Shown here: positions 26,511 to 34,474 of the stretch, piece by piece | How positions within the stretch are numbered: position 1 is the stretch's first letter | Layout of the letters: every line of letters starts with the position of its first letter | Origin: JAAYBF01 sp963716445 | GTDB taxonomy: Bacteria; Actinomycetota; Thermoleophilia; Solirubrobacterales; Thermoleophilaceae | Assembly: GCA_963716445.1 (NCBI GenBank) | Contig: OY970313.1 | Span: 1,302,001 to 1,366,000, forward strand | Length of the DNA: 64,000 bases | Direction: 5' to 3' | Program-made: the position numbers and the translations under genes | The notes under the pieces: model-generated | Seen by the model: only the letters and a program-made list of their open reading frames with translations | Database searches by the model: none | What the model was told of the DNA's origin: nothing

Positions 26511-27296
26511 TCGGGGCTCATCCTGTACCCGAAGCCGGCCGGGGTGACCTCGCACGACTGCGTCGCGCGCGTCCGGCGGACGCTGCCGCGCAAGACGAAG
26601 GTCGGACACGCCGGGACGCTCGATCCGTTCGCCACCGGCCTGCTGCTGGTGCTGGTCGGTCGCATGACGCGCGCGCAGCGCTGGCTGATGGGACTGCCGA
26701 AGACCTACAGGACGGTCGCCCGGCTCGGCTGGACGTCCGACACGGGCGACCGCGACGGCGTTCTCGAGCACACCGGGCGCGTGCCCGCCGAGCCGGCGAT
26801 CGCAACCGGCGAGCTGATGCAGCGCCCGCCCGCCTACAGCGCCGTTCGCGTCGGCGGGGAGCGGCTCTACGAGAAGGCGCGCCACGGAGAGGCTGTCGAG
26901 GGGGAGCCGCGGCCGGTGACCGTCCACCGCGCCGAGCGGCTCTGGCTCGAAGGCGATCGTGCCGCCTTCGAGATCGAGTGCTCGTCCGGCACCTACGTCC
27001 GTCAGCTCGTCGCGGACCTCGGCGACGCCTACTGCGACGAGCTCGAGCGAGTGGCGATCGGAGCCTTCAGGCTGGAGGACGCCGATCCGGAGCGGCTCGT
27101 CGACCCCTACCGCGCCCTGGCGTTCCTGCCGGAGCACGAGCTCGACGCGCACGAGGCGGCCGCCGTGGCCAACGGCGTCCGCGTTCCCGGAGCCAGCACC
27201 GAGCCGGCGCTGCGACTCACCCACGACGGTCACGTCGTCGCGATCGCCGAGCCGCGCGCCGACGAGCTCCAGCCCGTCGTAGTGTTCGCGACATGA
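26496..27296 (+). CDS. truB: tRNA pseudouridine(55) synthase
   Basis: 266 residues from GTG 26496. Signatures are GLILYPKPAGVTSHDCVARVR, KVGHAGTLDPFATGLLLV with the catalytic Asp, KTYRTVARLGWTSDTGDRDG, RPPAYSAVRVGGERLYEKAR and SSGTYVRQLVADLG. It makes pseudouridine 55 in the T loop of tRNAs. The first codons come from repeat copy B. The stop overlaps the ribF ATG. Confidence 0.95.
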   Translation: MSTAASGLILYPKPAGVTSHDCVARVRRTLPRKTKVGHAGTLDPFATGLLLVLVGRMTRAQRWLMGLPKTYRTVARLGWTSDTGDRDGVLEHTGRVPAEPAIATGELMQRPPAYSAVRVGGERLYEKARHGEAVEGEPRPVTVHRAERLWLEGDRAAFEIECSSGTYVRQLVADLGDAYCDELERVAIGAFRLEDADPERLVDPYRALAFLPEHELDAHEAAAVANGVRVPGASTEPALRLTHDGHVVAIAEPRADELQPVVVFAT

Positions 27297-28189
27297 AGGT
27301 CACCTCGCTGGCGGACATGCCGCGGCTCGAGCCGGGCGAGGGGAGGGGTCGCAAGGTCGCCATCGGCACGTTCGACGGCGTTCACGTCGGGCATCGGGAG
27401 GTGATTCGCGGCAGCGACACCGTGCTCACCTTCGAACCGCACCCGGTGTCCGTCATCCGTCCCGAGGCGGCGCCGAAGCTGCTCGCCCCGTTCTCGATCA
27501 AGCGCGACCTGATCGCCGGCCTCGGCGTCGAGGAGCTCGTCGTCATTCCGTTCGACCACGACTTCGCCGCCCGCACCGCGGAGGAGTTCGTCGACGACGT
27601 GCTCGTCGGCCAGCTCGGCGCCGAGAGCGTCTCGGTGGGGGAGAACTTCCGCTTCGGACGCGGCGCGAAGGGCACGCCCGGCTTCCTCGCCGCCGACGAC
27701 CGCTTCGACACCCGCATCGTCCCGCTCGTCGAGGCCGCCGGCGAGACCGCCTCCTCGAGCCACATCCGCGGCCTCGTCGCGGCCGGCGACGTGCGCACGG
27801 CCTCGGAGTTCCTCGGCGGCCCCTTCCTCTTCGAGGGCGAGGTCGTGCCCGGCGACCAGCGCGGTCGCGAGCTCGGCATGCCGACCGCCAACATCGTGCC
27901 CGACGACGCGCTCGTCTGCCCGAGCAACGGCGTCTACGCCGCCTGGGCCCACGGCCACCCGGCGGCGGTCAACGTCGGCGTCCGACCGACCTTCGACACC
28001 GGCCGCGGCCTGCTCGTCGAGGCCTACCTGATCGGCTTCGACGGCGACCTCTACGGCGAGACCCTCCGGATCGCCTTCGTCGAGCGCATGCGCGGCGAGA
28101 AGCGCTTCGAATCCGTCGACGCCCTCGTCGAGCAGATGCAGGCCGACGTCGCCCAGGCCGAGCGCATCTGCACGGCGACCACCTACTGA
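27293..28189 (+). CDS. ribF: Bifunctional riboflavin kinase / FAD synthetase (compact N-domain)
   Basis: 298 residues. FMN adenylyltransferase domain: KVAIGTFDGVHVGHREVI, LTFEPHPVSVI, VGENFRFGRGAKG, SSSHIRG. Riboflavin kinase domain: GDQRGRELGMPTANI, GVYAAWA, NVGVRPTF and a C-terminal RMRGEKRFESVDAL. Between GHREVI and TVLTFEPHP about ten residues usual in helix 1 are missing, making the first domain compact. ATG overlaps the truB stop. Last gene of the operon headed by rimP. Confidence 0.93.
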   Translation: MKVTSLADMPRLEPGEGRGRKVAIGTFDGVHVGHREVIRGSDTVLTFEPHPVSVIRPEAAPKLLAPFSIKRDLIAGLGVEELVVIPFDHDFAARTAEEFVDDVLVGQLGAESVSVGENFRFGRGAKGTPGFLAADDRFDTRIVPLVEAAGETASSSHIRGLVAAGDVRTASEFLGGPFLFEGEVVPGDQRGRELGMPTANIVPDDALVCPSNGVYAAWAHGHPAAVNVGVRPTFDTGRGLLVEAYLIGFDGDLYGETLRIAFVERMRGEKRFESVDALVEQMQADVAQAERICTATTY

Positions 28190-28272
28190 TCTCGCCACGA
28201 GCCCGCCACTGGAGCCGAAGGAGAAGGCGCCCTGCAGGGAAGCCGTCGGCAGGCCAGATACGCGCGGGGGCT

Positions 28273-28294
28273 CCGGGGGACGCGAGTCCCCCGG
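28273..28294 (+). terminator. GNRA-capped hairpin between ribF and rpsO
   Basis: CCGGGGGAC, GCGA tetraloop, GTCCCCCGG: perfect 9-bp stem with a GNRA loop (position accurate to about 2 nt). No T run follows. It lies upstream of the -10 box proposed for rpsO, so it most likely ends the ribF message; an S15-binding leader is excluded if rpsO is leaderless. Confidence 0.5.
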
Positions 28295-28298
28295 CTGC

Positions 28299-28304
28299 TA
28301 TCTT
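28299..28304 (+). promoter_or_regulatory. -10 box for rpsO (leaderless)
   Basis: TATCTT lies 8 nt before the rpsO GTG, and no ribosome site is present in the intervening CCTCGGCC, consistent with a leaderless transcript. Confidence 0.55.
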
Positions 28305-28312
28305 CCTCGGCC

Positions 28313-28582
28313 GTGACGCTGACTGTTGAGCAGAAGCAGGAGATCGTCTCCAAGCACGGCAAGGACGCGACGGACACCGGCTCGGCCGAGGTTCAGATCG
28401 CCTTGTTGACGGCGCGGGTGAACGAGCTGACCGAGCACCTGCGTACGCACAAGAAGGACCACCACAGCCGCCGTGGGCTGCTGATGCTGGTCGGCAAGCG
28501 CCGCCGGCTGCTCAACTATCTCCAGCGCAACGACCTCGATCGTTACCGTGCGCTGATCAAGGAGCTCGGCCTCCGCCGATGA
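28313..28582 (+). CDS. rpsO: 30S ribosomal protein S15
   Basis: 89 residues from a GTG, the standard S15 length. Signatures are KQEIVSKHGKDATDTGSAEVQIALLTARVNEL split across helices 1-2, LRTHKKDHHSRRGLLMLVGKRRRLLNYL, and YRALIKELGLRR. It binds 16S rRNA helix 22. Its stop overlaps the next ATG (ATGA). The coupling of rpsO to a peroxiredoxin is unusual; pnp follows two genes later, preserving the common rpsO-pnp proximity. Confidence 0.97.
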   Translation: MTLTVEQKQEIVSKHGKDATDTGSAEVQIALLTARVNELTEHLRTHKKDHHSRRGLLMLVGKRRRLLNYLQRNDLDRYRALIKELGLRR

Positions 28583-29037
28583 TCGAAGCCGGGGCCTCGG
28601 CTCCCGACTTCTCCCTGCCGGACCAGGACGGCGACATCGTGTCGCTGAAGGACCTAGAGGGACAGCACAGCGTCCTGGCCTTCTACCCGCTCGACTTCAG
28701 CCCGATCTGCACGGACCAGCTGAACGTCTACCAAGAGGTGCTGCCGGACCTCGAGGCACGTGGGGCGAAGCTCTACGGCATCTCGGTCGACTCGGCGTTC
28801 GCGCACAAGGCGTTCCAGCGCCAGATCGGCGTCGACTTCCCGCTGCTCGCCGACTTCAACCCGAAGGGCGAGGTCGCCCGCCGCTACGGCGTCTACATCG
28901 AGGAGCGCGGGCACAACCAGCGCGCGCTCGTGCTCGTCGGCCCGGATCTGAAGGTCCTATGGGCCCATCAGTCGCCGACGCCGCTCGAGATCCCAGGCGC
29001 GAACCTCATCTTCGACGCGCTCGACCGCGCGTCCTAG
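28579..29037 (+). CDS. Peroxiredoxin (AhpE/Bcp-like)
   Basis: 152 residues. Thioredoxin-fold peroxiredoxin with VLAFYPLDFSPICTDQL carrying the peroxidatic cysteine C44; GISVDSAFAHKAFQRQ and PLLADFNPKGEVARRYGVY follow. No second conserved Cys near C44+5, so it is probably a 1-Cys type like mycobacterial AhpE, reduced by an external thiol. Coupled to rpsO by ATGA. Followed by the short upstream ORF and the DsbA-family gene. Confidence 0.9.
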   Translation: MIEAGASAPDFSLPDQDGDIVSLKDLEGQHSVLAFYPLDFSPICTDQLNVYQEVLPDLEARGAKLYGISVDSAFAHKAFQRQIGVDFPLLADFNPKGEVARRYGVYIEERGHNQRALVLVGPDLKVLWAHQSPTPLEIPGANLIFDALDRAS

Positions 29038-29088
29038 CCGCGGCCAGGTCGCTCGACGACCTGCCTAGCCCGCTCGGCCGGAGCACCG

Positions 29089-29128
29089 GTGGAAGTTCGA
29101 CTGGGCCAGGGCCCAGTCAAGCTTCCAC
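29089..29128 (+). repeat. Palindromic element, copy 1
   Basis: Left arm 29089-29107 and right arm 29110-29128 are 19-nt inverted repeats with 2 mismatches around AG (GTGGAAG...CTTCCAC ends). Related to 44601-44640. Confidence 0.8.
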
Positions 29129-29169
29129 TCGCCGCGCGCGCCCTGCCATGCTGGCGGCCGCGGCCATGA
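29089..29169 (+). CDS. Conserved short upstream ORF, copy 1 (26 residues)
   Basis: GTG 29089 with GGAG at 29080-29083 as ribosome site; stop TGA 29167-29169 overlaps the ATG of the DsbA-family gene (ATGA). The peptide VEVRLGQGPVKLPL matches VDVCVAPGPVELPL encoded at 44601-44642 upstream of the cupredoxin gene, which is coupled to its gene in the same way. The DNA is also a near-perfect palindrome (29089-29128). I do not recognise the peptide. It could be a leader peptide, a small protein, or a mobile palindrome that happens to be open. Confidence 0.45.
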   Translation: MEVRLGQGPVKLPLAARALPCWRPRP

Positions 29170-29672
29170 CTGGCACTCGTGACTTGACGTCGAGCCCGAT
29201 CCCGCCCGTGGGGGACGACGACCACGTCCGGGGCGAGGGGCGGCTCGTGATCGAGTACGCCGACCTCGAGTGCCCTTACTGCGCGAAGGCGAACCTGCTG
29301 CTGGCGGAGCTGCCGGTGCGGCGCGTGTTCCGTCACTTCCCGATCGTCTCCAAGCACCCGCGCGCCCGCGTGCTCGCCCATGCGCTCGAGGCGGCCGGGC
29401 TCCAGGGCGCGTTCTGGGAGATGCACGGCTCGCTGCTCGGCGACCAGGGCCGCCTCGACGACCCGCACCTCTGGCGGCGCTGCGACGACCTCGGCCTCGA
29501 CGTCGCCCGGTTCGACCGCGACCGCCGGTCGGAGGGTGTCGCCGCGCGCGTCGATCGCGACTTCCGCTCTGGCGTGCGCGCCGGCCTGACGACGACGCCG
29601 ACGCTGTTCGTCGACGGGCAGGCGTACCCGGGAGTGCCGGACGCGGCGCTGCTGACCCGCCTCGGGCGTTGA
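29166..29672 (+). CDS. DsbA-family thiol-disulfide oxidoreductase
   Basis: 168 residues from ATG 29166; an in-frame ATG at 29148 is possible, but 29166 makes an ATGA junction with the short ORF. Thioredoxin_4/DsbA-like fold: LVIEYADLECPYCAKANLL with C36-x-x-C39, RVFRHFPIVSKHPRA, a helical insertion (AFWEMHGSLL), and TTTPTLFVDGQAYPG with the cis-Pro. No signal peptide, so it is probably cytoplasmic. The role is reductase or isomerase of uncertain substrate. Confidence 0.87.
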   Translation: MTGTRDLTSSPIPPVGDDDHVRGEGRLVIEYADLECPYCAKANLLLAELPVRRVFRHFPIVSKHPRARVLAHALEAAGLQGAFWEMHGSLLGDQGRLDDPHLWRRCDDLGLDVARFDRDRRSEGVAARVDRDFRSGVRAGLTTTPTLFVDGQAYPGVPDAALLTRLGR

Positions 29673-29756
29673 GAGCGCCACTGCTACGCTGCGCGGGACT
29701 CCTATCGAGAAGTCATGAAGCGAGCCGCCAACCGGAGGCGGCATTGAAAGGAACAT

Positions 29757-32018
29757 ATGAGCAGTGACGTAACCCGGGTCTCAGTTGAGGTCGGCGGTGC
29801 CGAGATCAGCTTCGAGACCGGCAAGCTCGCCAAGCAGGCGAGCGGCTCCGTAGTAGTGCGCAGTGGGGACACCATGGTCCTCGGAACGGCGACCGCCGGC
29901 AATCTGCGCGACGTGGACTTCTTGCCCTTGACGGTCGACGTCGAGGAGCGCATGTACGCCGCGGGCAAGATCCCCGGCAGCTTCTTCAAGCGCGAGGGGC
30001 GCGCCGGCGAGAAGGGCACCCTGACGGCGCGCATGATCGACCGTCCGATCCGCCCGCTCTTCCCGAAGGGCTGGCGTCGCGAGACGCAGCTCGTGTCGAT
30101 CCCGATGTCGATCGACCACGTCCATCCCTACGACATCCTCGCGATGAACGGCGCGAGCGCCGCGCTGATGGTGTCCGACATCCCGTTCCCGCAGCCGGTC
30201 GGCGCAGTCCGCATCGGCCAGGACGAGGACGGCAACTTCGTCGTCAACCCCGAGGAGGAGTGGCTGCTCGAGACGCCGCTCGACCTCGTCGTCTCGGGCA
30301 CCGAGGACGCGATCCTGATGGTCGAGGCCGGCGCCGACGAGATCTCCGAGGCGTCGATCCTCGACGCGCTCGACATCGCCCACGGCGAGATCAAGAAGAT
30401 CTGCGCCGCCCAGCGCGAGCTGGCCGAGAAGGCCGGCAAGCCTAAGTCCGAGGTCGAGGTCCCGCAGGTCGACGAGTCGATCTTCGCCAAGCTGACCGAG
30501 CGCTTCGGGAGCAAGCTGTCGGAGGCCACTTCGGTCGTCGACAAGCTCGCGCGCCAGGACGCGACCAAGGCGGTCGAGACCGAGGCGCTCGAGGAGCTCG
30601 CCGGCGAGCCGTCGGACCCCGAGTTCAGCGCCCGCCTCGCGGCGGCGCAGATGGCGTTCGACAAGCTCGAGAAGGAGACGATCCGTCGCCGGATCGCAAT
30701 CGACAAGAAGCGCCCCGACGGTCGTGCCGCGGACGAGATCCGCGACATCTCGATCGACGTCGGCGTCGCCCCGCGCACCCACGGCTCGGCCGTGTTCACG
30801 CGCGGCCAGACGCAGGCGTTCTCGGTCGCGGCGCTCGGCACCACGCGTGACGAGATGCGTCTCGACACGCTCGGGCTCGAGACCACGAAGCGCTACTTCC
30901 ACCACTACAACTTCCCGCCGTTCTCGGTCGGGGAGGCCGGCTTCATGCGCGGCCCCAAGCGCCGCGACATCGGCCACGGGGCGCTCGCCGAGCGGGCGCT
31001 GGTGCCGGTCGTGCCGGACCCGGACGACTTCCCGTACACGATCCGCGTCGTCTCGGACATCTTCGAGTCGAACGGCTCGTCGTCGATGGCGTCGGTCTGC
31101 GGCTCGTCGCTGGCCCTGATGGACGCGGGCGTGCAGATCAAGCGTCCGGTGGCCGGCATCGCGATGGGCCTGATCAAGGAGGGTGACGACTACATCGTGC
31201 TCTCCGACATCGCGGGCGTGGAGGACCACCTCGGCGACATGGACTTCAAGGTCGCTGGGACGTCCGAGGGCATCACGGCCCTGCAGATGGACATCAAGAT
31301 CACCGGCGTCACCTTCGACATCCTGCGCGACGCGCTCGCCCAGGCCAAGGAGGGCCGCACGCACATCCTCGGCAAGATGTCCGAGGCGATCCAGGGTCCG
31401 CGCGAGGAGCTTTCCAAGCACGCTCCGCGGATCGGCCAGATCCAGATCGACACCGAGAAGATCGGCATGGTCATCGGCAAGGGCGGCGAGACGATCCGCG
31501 CGCTGTCCGACGAGTTCGAGGCCCAGATCGACATCGACGACGACGGCACGGTCCGCGTCTTCGCCGCATCCGGCGAGCAGGGCGACGCCCTGATCGAGCG
31601 GATCCGGTCGATGACCAAGGACGTCGAGGTCGGCGACGAGTTCACCGGCAAGGTCGTCAAGACGACGACCTTCGGCGCGTTCATCGAGCTCAGCAAGGGC
31701 AACGACGGCCTGCTGCACATCTCGAACGTCAAGCCCGGGGAGCGGGTCGACGCGGTCGAGGACGTGCTCAACCGCGGCGACGAGCTCGCCGTGCGCGTGG
31801 TCGAGGTCGACCGCGAGCGCGGCCGCGTCGGGCTGCGCCGGGCGGACGACCCGGACATCGCCGGCAAGAGCGCCGAGGAGCTGGCGGGCGTCGGCACCGG
31901 CGACAAGGGCGGCCCGCCGCGCGGAGGCGGCGGTGGCCGTGGACGCCGCGACGGTGGCGACCGCGGTGGACGTCGCGGCTCCAACGGCGGCGGCGAGCAC
32001 CGGAGGGACCCGCGCTGA
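29757..32018 (+). CDS. pnp: Polyribonucleotide nucleotidyltransferase
   Basis: 753 residues, with GAAAGGA before the ATG. Two RNase PH cores (N: SVVVRSGDTMVLGTATAG and MIDRPIRPLFPKGW; C: RTHGSAVFTRGQTQAFSVAALG and GSSLALMDAGVQIKRPVAGIAMGL), an alpha-helical linker between, then KH (IGMVIGKGGETIRAL) and S1 (EFTGKVVKTTTFGAFIEL) domains and a Gly/Arg-rich tail. It degrades RNA 3' to 5' phosphorolytically. The arginine-glycine tail (RGGGGGRGRRDGGDRGGRRG) is an RNA-binding extension typical of actinobacteria. It overlaps the M16 peptidase. Confidence 0.96.
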   Translation: MSSDVTRVSVEVGGAEISFETGKLAKQASGSVVVRSGDTMVLGTATAGNLRDVDFLPLTVDVEERMYAAGKIPGSFFKREGRAGEKGTLTARMIDRPIRPLFPKGWRRETQLVSIPMSIDHVHPYDILAMNGASAALMVSDIPFPQPVGAVRIGQDEDGNFVVNPEEEWLLETPLDLVVSGTEDAILMVEAGADEISEASILDALDIAHGEIKKICAAQRELAEKAGKPKSEVEVPQVDESIFAKLTERFGSKLSEATSVVDKLARQDATKAVETEALEELAGEPSDPEFSARLAAAQMAFDKLEKETIRRRIAIDKKRPDGRAADEIRDISIDVGVAPRTHGSAVFTRGQTQAFSVAALGTTRDEMRLDTLGLETTKRYFHHYNFPPFSVGEAGFMRGPKRRDIGHGALAERALVPVVPDPDDFPYTIRVVSDIFESNGSSSMASVCGSSLALMDAGVQIKRPVAGIAMGLIKEGDDYIVLSDIAGVEDHLGDMDFKVAGTSEGITALQMDIKITGVTFDILRDALAQAKEGRTHILGKMSEAIQGPREELSKHAPRIGQIQIDTEKIGMVIGKGGETIRALSDEFEAQIDIDDDGTVRVFAASGEQGDALIERIRSMTKDVEVGDEFTGKVVKTTTFGAFIELSKGNDGLLHISNVKPGERVDAVEDVLNRGDELAVRVVEVDRERGRVGLRRADDPDIAGKSAEELAGVGTGDKGGPPRGGGGGRGRRDGGDRGGRRGSNGGGEHRRDPR

Positions 32019-33295
32019 GCGACGGGCCGCAGATCACCGAGCTGACATCCGGCGTCCGCGTCGTGACCGAGCGCGTGGAGTCCGTGCGCTCGATCGCGCT
32101 GGGCCTCTGGGTGCGGACAGGATCACGTGACGAGAGCCCCGCGCAAGCGGGGCTCTCCCACTTCCTGGAGCACCTGCTGTTCAAGGGGACCGACCGCTTC
32201 AGCTCGCGTGAGATCGACGAGGCCTTCGACTCGATCGGCGCCGAGGTCAACGCCGGGACGAGCAAGGAGACCACGTCGGTCTACTCGCGCTTCCTCGACG
32301 GCCATCTCGAGCGCGCCTTCGACGTGATGTCGGACATGGTGCTGCGCCCGACCTATCCGGACATCGACTCCGAGCGCCAGGTCGTGATCGAGGAGATCGC
32401 GATGTACGAGGACGAGCCGCAGGACAAGGTCCACGACGTCCTCTCGACGGCCGTCTTCGGCGACCACCCGCTGGGCCTGCCGATCATCGGCCGCGCCGAC
32501 GTCGTGTCGTCGGTGCCGGTGCCCGAGATTGCCTCCTACCACGACGAGCGCTATGTCGGCGGCAACCTCGTCCTCGCCGCGGCGGGCAACCTCGACCACG
32601 ACCGGCTGGTCGAGCTGGCGCAGGAGAAGCTCGACTGCGAGCCCGGCGAGGGCGCCGGCGTTGCGCTGCCGGCGCCGGAGGAGGTCAGCCCGCGGCTCTG
32701 CTTCCACCAAAAGGAGACCGAGCAGTACCACCTCTGCCTCGGCGGGCCGGGGATCGCGCGCGCCGACAGCCGCCGCTTCGCGCTGCGGGTGCTCGACACG
32801 ATCCTCGGCGGCTCGACCTCGTCGCGGCTGTTCCAGGAGGTGCGCGAGAAGCGGGGCCTCGCCTATGCCGTCTTCTCCTACGCGAGCCAGTTCGTCGACA
32901 GCGGGCAGATCGGCATCTATGTTGGGACGCGTCCAGACAACGTCGCCGAGGCGATCGACGTCATCGGCGACGAGCTGCGGCGGGTCGCCGCCGACGGCGT
33001 CACCGACGCGGAGCTGGAGCGCGCCCGCGAGAACGTGAAGGGCCGCACGACGCTGTCGATGGAGTCGACGCTCGCGCGGATGAACCGCCTCGGCGGCGCG
33101 CTGCTGATGGGCGTGCCGCTGCTCACGCTGGACGAGGTGCTCGCGGAGATCGACGCGGTGACGCTCGACGACGTCGGAGCGCTCGCCGCCGAGCTCTACG
33201 ATCCCGCGCGCCTGTCGGCGGCCGGGGTGGGGGCGGACCGCGACGCCTTCCGCGCGGCGCTCGAGCCCGTCAACCCGGTGCTCGCGGCCGCATGA
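32015..33295 (+). CDS. M16 family zinc peptidase (processing-peptidase-like)
   Basis: 426 residues if started at CTG 32015, which overlaps the pnp stop as CTGA. The next standard start (GTG 32063) would remove ITELTSGVRVV, the first strand of the fold. Inverted zinc motif HFLEHLLF (H49, E52, H53) with the distal glutamate in VVIEEIAMYEDEPQD; C-terminal domain with GGSTSSRLFQEVREKRGLAYAV. The pnp-M16 order is widespread in Gram-positives. Substrate unknown. It overlaps dapB by ATGA. Confidence 0.88.
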   Translation: MSDGPQITELTSGVRVVTERVESVRSIALGLWVRTGSRDESPAQAGLSHFLEHLLFKGTDRFSSREIDEAFDSIGAEVNAGTSKETTSVYSRFLDGHLERAFDVMSDMVLRPTYPDIDSERQVVIEEIAMYEDEPQDKVHDVLSTAVFGDHPLGLPIIGRADVVSSVPVPEIASYHDERYVGGNLVLAAAGNLDHDRLVELAQEKLDCEPGEGAGVALPAPEEVSPRLCFHQKETEQYHLCLGGPGIARADSRRFALRVLDTILGGSTSSRLFQEVREKRGLAYAVFSYASQFVDSGQIGIYVGTRPDNVAEAIDVIGDELRRVAADGVTDAELERARENVKGRTTLSMESTLARMNRLGGALLMGVPLLTLDEVLAEIDAVTLDDVGALAAELYDPARLSAAGVGADRDAFRAALEPVNPVLAAA

Positions 33296-33948
33296 TCCGC
33301 GTCGCTGTCTCCGGCGCCGCCGGCAGGATGGGGGAGACCGTCTGCGGCGCGGTCGAGGCCGCCGAGGACATGGAGCTGACCGGCCGCGCCGACCCCGAGC
33401 TCGGCGTGACGCTCGACGACGTCCTGCCGAACGCCGACGTCGTCGTCGACTTCACGCGTCCCGACACGGCGCTCGAGAACGCACGCAAGTGCCTCGAGGC
33501 GGGCGTCCACTGCGTGATGGGAACGACCGGCGCCGACTTCGGCGAGCTCGCCGGCGTCGGCAGCGCCAACCTCTTCGTCGCGCCGAACTTCGCGATCGGC
33601 GCGGTGCTGATGATGGAGGCCGCCAAGCTCGTCGCCCCGCACATGCCGGAGTGCGAGATCGTCGAGCTGCATCACGACCGCAAGCTCGACGCGCCGTCGG
33701 GCACCGCCGCCCGGACCGCCGAGCTGATCGCCGCGGCCGGCGGGAACGTGCACGAGCCGATCCACTCGATTCGCCTGCCCGGGCTGGTCGCCCACCAGGA
33801 GGTCGTCTTCGGCGGGCTCGGCCAGACGCTGACGATCCGCCACGACTCGATCTCGCGCGAGTCCTTCATGCCCGGGGTGCTGCTGGCCGTCAGACGCGTC
33901 GGTGAGTTGGAGACCTCGCCGACGTTCGGCCTCGCGAACCTCCTCTAG
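33292..33948 (+). CDS. dapB: 4-hydroxy-tetrahydrodipicolinate reductase
   Basis: 218 residues, on the short side for DapB because the N-domain loop after the first strand is trimmed. Nucleotide-binding VAVSGAAGRMGETV, VVVDFTRPDTAL, GTTG, NFAIGAVLMM, and the substrate motif ELHHDRKLDAPSGTA. It reduces dihydrodipicolinate in the lysine/meso-DAP pathway. It ends with a 4-nt overlap of the convergent DUF3052 gene; dapA follows on the other side of that gene. Confidence 0.94.
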   Translation: MIRVAVSGAAGRMGETVCGAVEAAEDMELTGRADPELGVTLDDVLPNADVVVDFTRPDTALENARKCLEAGVHCVMGTTGADFGELAGVGSANLFVAPNFAIGAVLMMEAAKLVAPHMPECEIVELHHDRKLDAPSGTAARTAELIAAAGGNVHEPIHSIRLPGLVAHQEVVFGGLGQTLTIRHDSISRESFMPGVLLAVRRVGELETSPTFGLANLL

Positions 33949-34385
33949 GCCACTGCCGCCGGATCGTGCTCGCCGTCTCGGGCGTCCTTGCGCAGGGCGC
34001 GCGGCACCACGAAGCGGATGCCAGACCGCTCGTCGTCGATCGAGCAGGTCTTGTTGTCGATCATGCCGATCCGCTTGGCGACCGGGACGATCTGCATCTG
34101 GTTTAGGTAGCGGTCGTCCCCGCGCTTGCGGGTGATCAGCCAGAGGTAGCCGGAGTCCTTGAGCCGCGCCCGGTAGCGCACGAGCGTCTCGGTCGCCTCG
34201 TCGAGGCTCTCGACCAGGACGATCGCGCCGTCGAGCTCCCCCGCGCGCACGAGGCCGCGTCCGATGGCGTCCTTGACGCCGTCCCGAAGCCCGTGTCCGA
34301 CGTCGCCGACGACCTCGATTCGCTCGCCCTGCTTGACGCCGAGCTTCTGGACGGTGCTGCGGTGGCTGTAGTCGCGCTCGGGCAT
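33945..34385 (-). CDS. DUF3052 family protein
   Basis: 146 residues from ATG 34385. The sequence STVQKLGVKQGERIEVVGDVGHGLRD, GELDGAIVLVESLDEATETLVRYRARLKDSGYLWLITRKRG matches the actinobacterial DUF3052 family, whose function is unknown. It is oriented against dapB and dapA and overlaps dapB by 4 nt. No membrane segment. Confidence 0.8.
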   Translation of the reverse strand: MPERDYSHRSTVQKLGVKQGERIEVVGDVGHGLRDGVKDAIGRGLVRAGELDGAIVLVESLDEATETLVRYRARLKDSGYLWLITRKRGDDRYLNQMQIVPVAKRIGMIDNKTCSIDDERSGIRFVVPRALRKDARDGEHDPAAVA

Positions 34386-34461
34386 CTGGATGGCATTGTG
34401 GCAGCCGCGAGAGACGGCCAGACCGGCTTGCAAGCGCCATGCCGCCTCTCAGCCGGACCGG

Positions 34462-34467
34462 TAAGGT
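34462..34467 (+). promoter_or_regulatory. -10 box for dapA (leaderless)
   Basis: TAAGGT lies 7 nt before GTG 34475, supporting that codon as a leaderless start rather than the ATG at 34439. Confidence 0.5.
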
Positions 34468-34474
34468 GGCTGTG

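Noticed and set aside
28959..29165. Longer N-terminus for the DsbA-family protein
   Set aside because: The extension overlaps the peroxiredoxin gene and the palindrome and has no family support.
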